Notes under the pieces: generated by a model
Database searches by the model: none
Told to the model about the DNA's origin: nothing
What the model saw: only the letters and a program-made list of their open reading frames with translations
Source of the DNA: a virus
Strand: one strand, 5' to 3'
Virus record (IMG/VR): IMGVR_UViG_3300032086_003527
Span: 1-44,859 of that record
DNA length: 44,859 nt
Shown: positions 1-6,298 of the stretch, in pieces
Position numbering within the stretch: the first letter of the stretch is position 1
Layout of the letters: each line of letters begins with the position of its first letter
Program-made: the position numbers and the translations under genes

Positions 1-122
1 CCATATTTATGGACAAGATACATGCCCAGGATAGGAACAAACACTAAAGCAAATCCCATGACACCTAAGCACCATGGAGTTTGCATTACTGATCGAATAA
101 AAAGTTGTGTGTGATGCATCAT
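1..122 (-). CDS. partial small membrane protein, cut by window edge
   Basis: An open frame begins with ATG at 122 (or a second ATG at 119) and runs without a stop off the left edge, giving about 40 residues. A purine-rich AGGGG lies just upstream of the start and could serve as a ribosome-binding site. The visible protein has a short polar start (MMHHTQLF) and then a hydrophobic stretch, roughly residues 18-36, that would make one membrane segment. It sits 76 nt downstream of the zwf stop on the same strand, so it may be a fourth gene of the metabolic operon. I do not recognise the family. Only the N-terminus is visible, so no function is assigned. Confidence 0.5.
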   Translation of the reverse strand, partial: MMHHTQLFIRSVMQTPWCLGVMGFALVFVPILGMYLVHKY

Positions 123-198
123 CCCCTATATCTACCTGGCCATGTTAGGTGCATACCACCACAAAGTAACAATATGAAAGGAAATACAAACAATACGG

Positions 199-1572
199 TC
201 ATGCTGGATAATCCCAATCTGTTATAAAATCTGTTTTATGTTGTGGACCCCACCCACCAGTGTAGATGTAAGGGACAGTACGAATTGGGCAAGAATCACC
301 AGTACACAGAAGGTCATCTACAATCCTCCAAGATTCCATTACTTCATCAGAATGAACAAAGTGTGACTGGTCTCCCTCAATAGCATCGTAAAGAAGCTTC
401 TCATAACCATCAACACCTAACCAATCAGGATACCTGTGAGTCAGTGTTGCTGGTTCAACTCCATCACCCATTCCAGGTGTTTTGATATCCATCATAATAT
501 CAAGGTGTGCATGTGGTTGAAGCCTCATCACAATTCTGTCATTTACCTCACCATCAAATAGTTTTTGAGGTGGAGATTTAAATTTAATTACAACTTCCAC
601 ACAACCAAATGGCATACACTTGCCAGTTAGGACGCGAAAAGGAACTCCCTCCCAACGCCAGTTATCACAGTATAGAGTACCAGCAACGAAGGTAGGAGTG
701 TTACTGTTAGGATCAACACCCTCCTCATTACGATAGCCGTGGTATTGTCCAAGGATAATGTCCTCCCCTAAACGAGTTGCAGCAAGAACTTTAGTTTTCT
801 CACGACGAATCTCTCTTGCATCCATCTTGCAAGGAGGTTCCATAGCAACTAATGCAAGAACCTGAAGAATATGGTTCTGTAACATATCACGAACCTGACC
901 AGAGGTTTCATAGTATTGAGCACGACCTTCACAACTGATAGTTTCAGTTGCAAAGATTTGAATCTCTTCTACGTATTGCCTGTTCCAAAGTGGTTCCAGA
1001 AGAATATTACTAAAACGGGTGGCAAGGATATTATTAACAGTATCTTTACCAAGATAATGGTCAATGCGATATACCTGTTTCTCCCGTAGATGTCGGCTAA
1101 CCACAGACTGTAAACGATCAGCAGATTTATAATCGTATCCAAAGGGTTTTTCGATAACCACCCGAGAGAGTTCTGGGTGTTCAAGGAGTCCTGCTGCTTT
1201 GAGATTGATGATGGCACTCTCATATCGTTCTGGGGGAACAGATAAAAAGTAAGTTGTATCGTCTAAATCTGGAAGTTTTTCTAGTGACTCTGGATTAGAG
1301 AGATCTGCAGAAATATAATCCAGATGATTCAAAAACTCTTCTGGATAATCTCCAAGAGTTTTTTTCCATTCAGAAGGAGAAGGAGATCTTCTCGCACAAC
1401 CAGTGATTAAAAAACCAGCTGGTAGAAGACCCTTCTCCCAAAGTTTATGTAGTGCTGGAATGAGTTTTCGTTTGCATAGATCTCCAGTAGCACCGAAGAT
1501 AACTATGCCTCTGGTAAGGGGTTCAGTGTGCTGTTCCATTTCCATCGTAGTCGTCTGAGTCATAGTAGTCAT
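199..1572 (-). CDS. zwf: glucose-6-phosphate 1-dehydrogenase
   Basis: This enzyme oxidises glucose 6-phosphate with NADP+ in the first step of the oxidative pentose phosphate pathway. Numbered from the start chosen here, the nucleotide-binding motif GATGDLCKRK lies near residue 27, EKPFG near 141 and the active-site signature RIDHYLGK near 169. The length, about 457 aa, fits the family. I chose ATG 1572 because AAAAGGTG sits 4 nt upstream. The frame is also open to an ATG at 1641 that overlaps the gnd stop as TGATG, which would add 23 residues unlike known G6PDH N-termini. The gene follows gnd and the oxidase gene in the same direction. Carriage of zwf and gnd by marine cyanophages is well documented. 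The likely role, inferred from that, is NADPH and pentose supply for phage nucleotide synthesis. Confidence 0.95.
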   Translation of the reverse strand: MTTMTQTTTMEMEQHTEPLTRGIVIFGATGDLCKRKLIPALHKLWEKGLLPAGFLITGCARRSPSPSEWKKTLGDYPEEFLNHLDYISADLSNPESLEKLPDLDDTTYFLSVPPERYESAIINLKAAGLLEHPELSRVVIEKPFGYDYKSADRLQSVVSRHLREKQVYRIDHYLGKDTVNNILATRFSNILLEPLWNRQYVEEIQIFATETISCEGRAQYYETSGQVRDMLQNHILQVLALVAMEPPCKMDAREIRREKTKVLAATRLGEDIILGQYHGYRNEEGVDPNSNTPTFVAGTLYCDNWRWEGVPFRVLTGKCMPFGCVEVVIKFKSPPQKLFDGEVNDRIVMRLQPHAHLDIMMDIKTPGMGDGVEPATLTHRYPDWLGVDGYEKLLYDAIEGDQSHFVHSDEVMESWRIVDDLLCTGDSCPIRTVPYIYTGGWGPQHKTDFITDWDYPA

Positions 1573-1640
1573 TTTCACCTTTTCGTATCCCGAAATAGAT
1601 GGTGGCACATACAAAAGGTAGTGCTGCCCAAAGTAAGACA

Positions 1641-2660
1641 TCAGCGAACGTCATGACCACCAAACATAGCTCTCATTCCATTCAAAACCTTGGCTGCGAA
1701 AGTACCAAGACGGCGCGACTCAAAACGTGAATACAACGCGCTGCTGATAACAGGAGCGGGTACGCCAAGATCCACAGCAGCGTGAACTGTCCAACGACCT
1801 TCACCAGAGTCTGATACTCCCCCATCGAACTTGCTAAGCTCACTATCGCGGCGTAATACATCAGCGGTAAGATCAAGCAACCAACTACCAACCACGCTAC
1901 CGCGACGCCATAACTCAGCCACTTCAGCAACATCAATATCGTATTGATAGTCTGCTGGATTTTCCATCGGAGCAACCTCAGCATCGCCCTCCTTAACATA
2001 AGCTGACCCAGCATTAGCTTCATGCAGGATATTAAATCCTTCTGCGTATGCTTGCATGATTCCATACTCAACACCATTATGTACCATTTTTACAAAGTGA
2101 CCTGCTCCAGCTGGACCACAATGTAACCAACCATGTTCGGCAGATGTCTCATGGCTGAGTGGGTTAGTTCTGTTAACGGCCCCGATACCTGGGGCAAGGG
2201 CGCGGAAGATAGGAGCGCAGACGGATATTGCATGATTTGCACCACCAACCATAAGACAGTATCCACGCTCCAGACCATAAACTCCACCAGAAGTACCGCA
2301 GTCAAGATATTGGATGCCAAGTTTAGCCAACCTTTCTGCCCTGCGGCGAGAGTCTTTAAAATTGGAATTGCCATGATCAATAATAATATCTCCTTCACCA
2401 CAAAATTGTAGTAACTCATTGAGTGTGTCCTCCACAGTTTCAGCGGGTACTACCATCATATAGATGCCAGGACCTTTTTCTCCAACTACTTGAACAAGGC
2501 TTTGAATAGAAGTGGTGCATCCACTGATATAACCCTTCTCAAATTGTTCTTCAGCCTTTTTATAATTTTTGCGATATCCATAAACTGTGATACCTGATTT
2601 GATCATACGACGAGACATACCCTCGCCCATTCTACCTAAACCAATTAATCCTACTCTCAT
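1641..2660 (-). CDS. gnd: 6-phosphogluconate dehydrogenase (decarboxylating), short form
   Basis: This enzyme converts 6-phosphogluconate to ribulose 5-phosphate and CO2 with NAD(P)H formation. The N-terminal Rossmann motif GLGRMG is at residues 7-12. The substrate region GTSGGVYGLERGY is at 122-134, and GHFVKMVHNGVEYG at 187-200 holds the catalytic-type Lys191 and Asn195. At 339 aa it is the short bacterial form, not the roughly 470-aa form. The start overlaps the oxidase stop as ATGA and its stop overlaps the upstream-most zwf ATG as TGATG, so the three genes are probably translationally coupled. Coenzyme preference cannot be settled by eye. Confidence 0.95.
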   Translation of the reverse strand: MRVGLIGLGRMGEGMSRRMIKSGITVYGYRKNYKKAEEQFEKGYISGCTTSIQSLVQVVGEKGPGIYMMVVPAETVEDTLNELLQFCGEGDIIIDHGNSNFKDSRRRAERLAKLGIQYLDCGTSGGVYGLERGYCLMVGGANHAISVCAPIFRALAPGIGAVNRTNPLSHETSAEHGWLHCGPAGAGHFVKMVHNGVEYGIMQAYAEGFNILHEANAGSAYVKEGDAEVAPMENPADYQYDIDVAEVAELWRRGSVVGSWLLDLTADVLRRDSELSKFDGGVSDSGEGRWTVHAAVDLGVPAPVISSALYSRFESRRLGTFAAKVLNGMRAMFGGHDVR

Positions 2661-3163
2661 TTGATCATCTCCATTGCGGCGTGTAATTCTTGTGCGTGAT
2701 GAATTTCATCATTCATAATTCTGATAATGTCTTGATCATTATGATCCTCGTATGCAAGATAATGTGCATATGTATCTGCGGCGTGAAGTTCTATTTCGTA
2801 GGAGAGATGGTAAGCAGCACGAGGAGCCACCCAATAATAAACCACATTGACCCAATAATAGACAAGTACGAGGTGTCTGGCGACAAAGCGATCCACAAAA
2901 TAAGTGTTACCGCCCCTACTTTCCATATATTCAAGATGTTCTGTTTCATTGACGCTCTGTGCGAAGTGTTCTTTCATCAAATACAGATGTTCAGGACCAC
3001 GAAGTCCCATACTCTCACGCAAATGTAATACACTCAAAAAAGCAAAATAGGGTGCTCGAGCAATCTCCTCAAGCACCCAAAAACGTTGAAAGTGTCTACC
3101 TCTGTAAAAATAATCAATAATAGAGATAGTAATAGATAAAACGAACTTGTTTACTTTTTGCAT
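2657..3163 (-). CDS. plastoquinol terminal oxidase (PTOX, alternative oxidase family)
   Basis: This is a di-iron carboxylate oxidase that passes electrons from plastoquinol to oxygen and acts as an electron valve at the thylakoid membrane. All six iron ligands expected for the alternative oxidase family can be placed: Glu32 (LEEIARAPYF), Glu73 and His76 (NETEH), Glu125 (IELHAADTY), and Glu153 and His156 (DEIHH). At 168 aa it is compact compared with plant PTOX, which fits cyanophage versions. Aromatic hydrophobic segments near residues 97-113 could dip into the membrane. It is the first gene of an operon with gnd and zwf and overlaps gnd by 4 nt. A sigma-70-like promoter candidate lies upstream. 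Confidence 0.93.
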   Translation of the reverse strand: MQKVNKFVLSITISIIDYFYRGRHFQRFWVLEEIARAPYFAFLSVLHLRESMGLRGPEHLYLMKEHFAQSVNETEHLEYMESRGGNTYFVDRFVARHLVLVYYWVNVVYYWVAPRAAYHLSYEIELHAADTYAHYLAYEDHNDQDIIRIMNDEIHHAQELHAAMEMIK

Positions 3164-3183
3164 GGCACATTGCCAAGGTCTAC

Positions 3184-3214
3184 ATTATATATTTTTATTA
3201 AGTTATGATCGCAA
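3184..3214 (-). promoter_or_regulatory. candidate sigma-70-like promoter for the oxidase-gnd-zwf operon
   Basis: Reading the minus strand, TATAAT (3184-3189) is a perfect -10 match. It is preceded after 19 nt by TTGCGA (3209-3214), a partial -35 match. The spacing is on the long side. It lies in the only intergenic gap (3164-3243) upstream of the oxidase start. Host-sigma recognition would allow expression before late transcription begins; that timing is inference. Confidence 0.4.
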
Positions 3215-3243
3215 TGATACATATTTTGATTTCAGGATAAAAC

Positions 3244-3462
3244 TTAATTAATAGTAATACTTAACCATGGGAAAATGGGATCAATTACACCAATAAGCCT
3301 TAGTAGTCCCTCAGCAAATAAAGCAAGAACCACCCAGCCGACGCACATACTAATGATAGAAGCATTACGGTTGTGTCTTCTGATAGCATCATCAATCATC
3401 TCCTGACACTCTTGACGAGTGACATATTGTTCAGGTTTCAATTCATTCATCCGATGAGGCAT
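3244..3462 (-). CDS. small single-pass membrane protein, unknown function
   Basis: A 72-aa protein with a polar, mixed-charge N-terminal half (EQYVTRQECQEMIDDAIRRH) and one hydrophobic segment at about residues 36-58 (SIISMCVGWVVLALFAEGLL), followed by a short tail. It looks like a type II or tail-anchored single-span protein. The start overlaps the end of the upstream Cys-containing gene by 20 nt; an internal ATG four codons later is an alternative start. I do not recognise the family. The position next to a metabolic operon and a small-membrane-protein gene does not by itself reveal function. Confidence 0.6.
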   Translation of the reverse strand: MPHRMNELKPEQYVTRQECQEMIDDAIRRHNRNASIISMCVGWVVLALFAEGLLRLIGVIDPIFPWLSITIN

Positions 3463-3733
3463 CTCGAAGGTCTTCTAACATTTTTTTGCGAGCATCTATC
3501 GCACCTTTAATATATCCAGCACGTTCGGCCCAGGTGTCTCCACCGTCAATACCTTTTGATGGATTGATACATTGATCATCACCAAGTTTATTACAAACCA
3601 ATCCCGCAAGATCTAATTCGTTGCCAGTTCTACCTGTTGCCCAAACATGTTGACCATTAATCCAAGTGGCCTGGCATTTGGGACATTCCTTTCTCTCCAT
3701 GGAGAGATCAGACATTGTTCTGTCGTTTTCCAT
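3443..3733 (-). CDS. hypothetical protein with CxxC-type cysteines
   Basis: About 96 aa from the ATG at 3733; upstream (3754) and downstream (3715) ATGs are alternatives, and none has a strong ribosome-binding site. The N-terminal part contains ECPKCQATW, with a later pair of single cysteines (LVCNKL and DQCINP), so four cysteines could bind a metal. The middle is rich in Gly and Asp and the C-terminus is helical and charged (AIDARKKMLEDLRDA). It overlaps both neighbours on the same strand, as expected in a phage operon. A zinc-binding role is inference from the cysteine pattern only; I cannot name a family. Confidence 0.6.
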   Translation of the reverse strand: MENDRTMSDLSMERKECPKCQATWINGQHVWATGRTGNELDLAGLVCNKLGDDQCINPSKGIDGGDTWAERAGYIKGAIDARKKMLEDLRDASSDE

Positions 3734-3926
3734 TTTTGTTAGGTGTGATCCCAAGTTGTTGTTCCAACTTGCGTCTCATGAAGTACAATCGTATTCTAGT
3801 TACCTGATATAAGAGTGTCAACTCAATATATCGGAATACTCGCAAAGTACCTTCGACACCTGCATACCAAACCATCCAGGCAACAATGGCTATGGTCAAA
3901 TAAAGACCAATCAAATCTGGATACAT
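3708..3926 (-). CDS. small membrane protein with basic tail
   Basis: A 72-aa protein with a hydrophobic N-terminal segment (about residues 5-22, LIGLYLTIAIVAWMVWYAG), then an amphipathic stretch and a strongly basic C-terminus (YFMRRKLEQQLG, NKNGKRQNN). The start at 3926 is supported by TAGGA 5 nt upstream. By the positive-inside rule the basic tail would sit in the cytoplasm. It is the first of three small genes in this strand-run, following an 86-nt intergenic gap after the 451-aa structural gene. Size and topology would be compatible with a holin-like or host-membrane protein, but nothing specific supports that. Confidence 0.6.
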   Translation of the reverse strand: MYPDLIGLYLTIAIVAWMVWYAGVEGTLRVFRYIELTLLYQVTRIRLYFMRRKLEQQLGITPNKNGKRQNNV

Positions 3927-4012
3927 ATATCCTACTTGGGCTTAAGCTGTATCTATAAGATACACTATTTCTTAAGACTTCCGCAGTATAACTTCATACT
4001 TGTTTCAACACA

Positions 4013-5368
4013 TTAACGTGTTTCTCGCCACTGAATAGTATTGAAGACATCTGTTGTTGTGTTAGTGTCTAAGTTATTCACAATGACAGCAAAAATATTA
4101 CTATCATCTGAATCAATGTTTTGTGCAATGTAAGATCTTCTAGCCGCAGTTGGATTGAATGCCACAGTAGAGGATGCTTGCTGACCCGATGGATTGTTTG
4201 CAGCAATCAAAGATGCCTGTCTCAAATCTCCACCAGTTGTTGTGAAGTTAGTCCCTATCGTAACATTATACTCAGCTGCCGAATCATCATCCGCGCTTAC
4301 CCAACTTCCACCAGTAATGTTGTTGTTACTTGGCAATCTCCAAATTTCAATTCTGCAATTTGTAGAATCACTCAAGCATTCAATATCAGTTAGCCTTACA
4401 GTTGTTCTATTAGGAATTCCCTTAAATGTATTCTTACAACGAAGAGCCATAACACACTGTCTTGCAGTTGCTCCACCAGAGTTGGAGAATGATATTGGTC
4501 CATTAAATGCACCAAACTCAACACCACTCTCAACATATCCACCTTCACTCAACACAGTGGAGCAAATCTGTTCCATTGATGTGATACCAACAGCAGTGCC
4601 AGTATTTGCAACCTCACAACGAATTGGAAGTGAAGGTAAACTCCAATAGACATGATTTAGATTATTTGCATGTTGAAACTCATGGAAATAGAAATTGGTT
4701 CCGTCCAGAACTAATCCACATCTAAGTCTTCCAACTCCTAACCACTGAAAGTCTGTGATGAACAGTTGAGTTTTTGTCCAGTCAACGGATACTCCAGACG
4801 AACCAGTTCCATCTAAGGGATCCAAACTCCAGTCAGATTGATTTACAACAGTATCAACTGCGGTTCCTGTACTATACGATCTTCTTACAATAGAAACAGT
4901 ACCATCTCCAGTCTGTTGAAGAAACACTCCATTTCTATCATCAAAGTATCCAAGTTTTTTAGTTGTATTTTCTCTATAATCAATAAAGTTAAAACTTGCC
5001 ATGGCAAACTGAGATTTACCTGGCATATAATGGTGATACATTCTAGATTGGTGTATCACTTGTGCAGTTGATGCAACACCAACCACAAGTCCAATAGATG
5101 CAGTGTTTGCGTTTGTAACGGTTGTGGAACCAGCACCGATTGTTTTGGTTAATAACTCAACTTCTTCACCATAAATGTGGGAATAGTCTGCAAGTGTAAA
5201 CGGTTCAGATACACGCATCCTACCAAACGCATCATATCCTCCACCACCTACTCCAGTAGCAACTCCACAGTTTCCAATGTTGCCGTATCTATCGGCACAC
5301 ATGAAAACTTCATGAAGAGTTCTCTCTTGGTTGAGATAGTCTTGTGTATTCTTATTCCACTGAGCCAT
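4013..5368 (-). CDS. putative virion structural protein, 451 aa
   Basis: A Gly-, Thr- and Ser-rich, beta-predicted protein without signal peptide or membrane segment. The N-terminal part contains GGGGYDAFGRMRVSEPF and later YHHYMPGKSQFAMASFNF, which looks like a conserved phage structural core. The C-terminal half carries IEIWRLPSNNNITGG and repeated Thr/Asn-rich strands, as in a jelly-roll or fibre domain. It ends an apparent operon with the 688-, 205- and 101-aa genes, 3 nt after the last of them. No ribosome-binding site is obvious, so translation may be coupled. I cannot say whether it belongs to head or tail; a decoration or head-fibre role is possible from the neighbours. Confidence 0.7.
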   Translation of the reverse strand: MAQWNKNTQDYLNQERTLHEVFMCADRYGNIGNCGVATGVGGGGYDAFGRMRVSEPFTLADYSHIYGEEVELLTKTIGAGSTTVTNANTASIGLVVGVASTAQVIHQSRMYHHYMPGKSQFAMASFNFIDYRENTTKKLGYFDDRNGVFLQQTGDGTVSIVRRSYSTGTAVDTVVNQSDWSLDPLDGTGSSGVSVDWTKTQLFITDFQWLGVGRLRCGLVLDGTNFYFHEFQHANNLNHVYWSLPSLPIRCEVANTGTAVGITSMEQICSTVLSEGGYVESGVEFGAFNGPISFSNSGGATARQCVMALRCKNTFKGIPNRTTVRLTDIECLSDSTNCRIEIWRLPSNNNITGGSWVSADDDSAAEYNVTIGTNFTTTGGDLRQASLIAANNPSGQQASSTVAFNPTAARRSYIAQNIDSDDSNIFAVIVNNLDTNTTTDVFNTIQWRETR

Positions 5369-5371
5369 GAA

Positions 5372-5677
5372 TTATACCCAATCTAATTTTGCAGGATGAT
5401 AACGTTTTGCGCTTTTAATATTTAGCTCACTCTCAACATTGGGATAAATTTGTTGGACCAACGCACCAGGATATTTGGATTGGAGACTTTCGGCCAATTC
5501 GTCTTTCGAAGTCATTTTACCTCTCAGTTCAAGACGATAAAGACTTCCTTCCCAGACAATATCTGCAAAGTAAGATTCCTGTGCAGGTTCTGGTTGGGAA
5601 CCCCCTACGTTGAGGGTTCCATTGAAATCACCATTAATGGTGATACTTTCGGATAAAAATTGATTGAAAGATTTCAT
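5372..5677 (-). CDS. putative internal head protein with capsid-targeting-like N-terminus
   Basis: The ATG at 5677 was chosen because GGAGGA lies about 6 nt upstream; the longer frame to 5692 adds five residues and lacks that site. The protein (101 aa) begins MKSFNQFLSE, position for position like the 10-residue capsid-targeting peptide of T4 internal proteins (MKTYQEFIAE), which the gp21 protease cuts after Glu10. Here L-S-E at 8-10 fits the (L/I)xE cleavage rule. The rest contains WEGSLYRLELRG and YPGALVQQIYP, which match the N-terminal domain of the 688-aa protein two genes upstream. A role as a packaged internal or scaffold-core protein is inference from the targeting peptide. Confidence 0.68.
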   Translation of the reverse strand: MKSFNQFLSESITINGDFNGTLNVGGSQPEPAQESYFADIVWEGSLYRLELRGKMTSKDELAESLQSKYPGALVQQIYPNVESELNIKSAKRYHPAKLDWV

Positions 5678-5678
5678 A

Positions 5679-6296
5679 TCAGACTCCTCCACGACCCATC
5701 AAATCGCCAGGTGAAATAGGACCACCTGAAGCACCAAGGCCAACACCATATGGTGTTGCTGTCATACCCCGAGATGCAAATCCACCAGTTCCACCTCTTC
5801 TACTACGAGAAGTATTACGAGTGGTACGTCTTCTAGTATTTGATGGAGTTACTGTTCCACCAAAAGTTCTTGCAGCTGCAGATGGTGACATTTTGATTTG
5901 TTGTTGACCAAGAACAGATCTTCCACCATATTTATCAATGTATCTTTGCGGTAAAGTTGATCTATCTAATGTTCCTCGTGGATTTGTTTGGGAGCCTGTT
6001 CCTGGTACACCTTTCCTTGCGCCAGGATTTGTGTATGTATTTCCTGTTTGTGGATTAGTTGTACTAAATGCTGGTCTACTACCACTAATTTTCAGGTTAC
6101 CTTTGTAGGGTCTTCCTCGATAAACGGGAACCTGTTGTCTTCCAGCAGCACCAGATCTAACAGTTGTTCTCCCACCAAAAGGATTTAACATACCTCTGCT
6201 CATTATATTTCTAAATGCCTGTAGAGGATTTTCATCCAATTGGTTTGATTCGTAAACGGCGTATGCCTCTTGTACAAATTGATTGTATGTCTTCAT
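5679..6296 (-). CDS. putative internal head protein, Gly/Arg/Ser-rich, capsid-targeting-like N-terminus
   Basis: A 205-aa protein starting MKTYNQFVQE, close to the T4 internal-protein targeting peptide MKTYQEFIAE. A second candidate gp21 cleavage site is L-D-E at residues 20-22 (SNQLDE, followed by NPLQ). The remainder is low-complexity and strongly basic, with many Gly, Arg, Thr and Ser (for example TRRRTTRNTSRSRRGG), as expected for a DNA-associated protein packed with the genome. It starts 2 nt beyond the 688-aa gene's stop (TGATCATG) and is followed by the 101-aa gene. A DNA-binding internal protein is the best guess; the sequence shows only the composition and the N-terminus. Confidence 0.65.
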   Translation of the reverse strand: MKTYNQFVQEAYAVYESNQLDENPLQAFRNIMSRGMLNPFGGRTTVRSGAAGRQQVPVYRGRPYKGNLKISGSRPAFSTTNPQTGNTYTNPGARKGVPGTGSQTNPRGTLDRSTLPQRYIDKYGGRSVLGQQQIKMSPSAAARTFGGTVTPSNTRRRTTRNTSRSRRGGTGGFASRGMTATPYGVGLGASGGPISPGDLMGRGGV

Positions 6297-6298
6297 GA

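Noticed and set aside
2090-2419. 109-aa minus-strand open frame inside gnd with membrane-like stretches
   Set aside because: gnd is unambiguous in the other frame; the hydrophobic look is a frame-shift by-product.
3949-3965. Inverted repeat TGTATC/GATACA in the gap after the 451-aa gene, flanked by CTTAAG copies
   Set aside because: The 6-bp stem is AT-rich with no T-run after it; I do not call it a terminator.
4194-4649. 151-aa plus-strand open frame antisense to the 451-aa gene
   Set aside because: It lies wholly inside a well-formed structural gene on the other strand and shows no family features.
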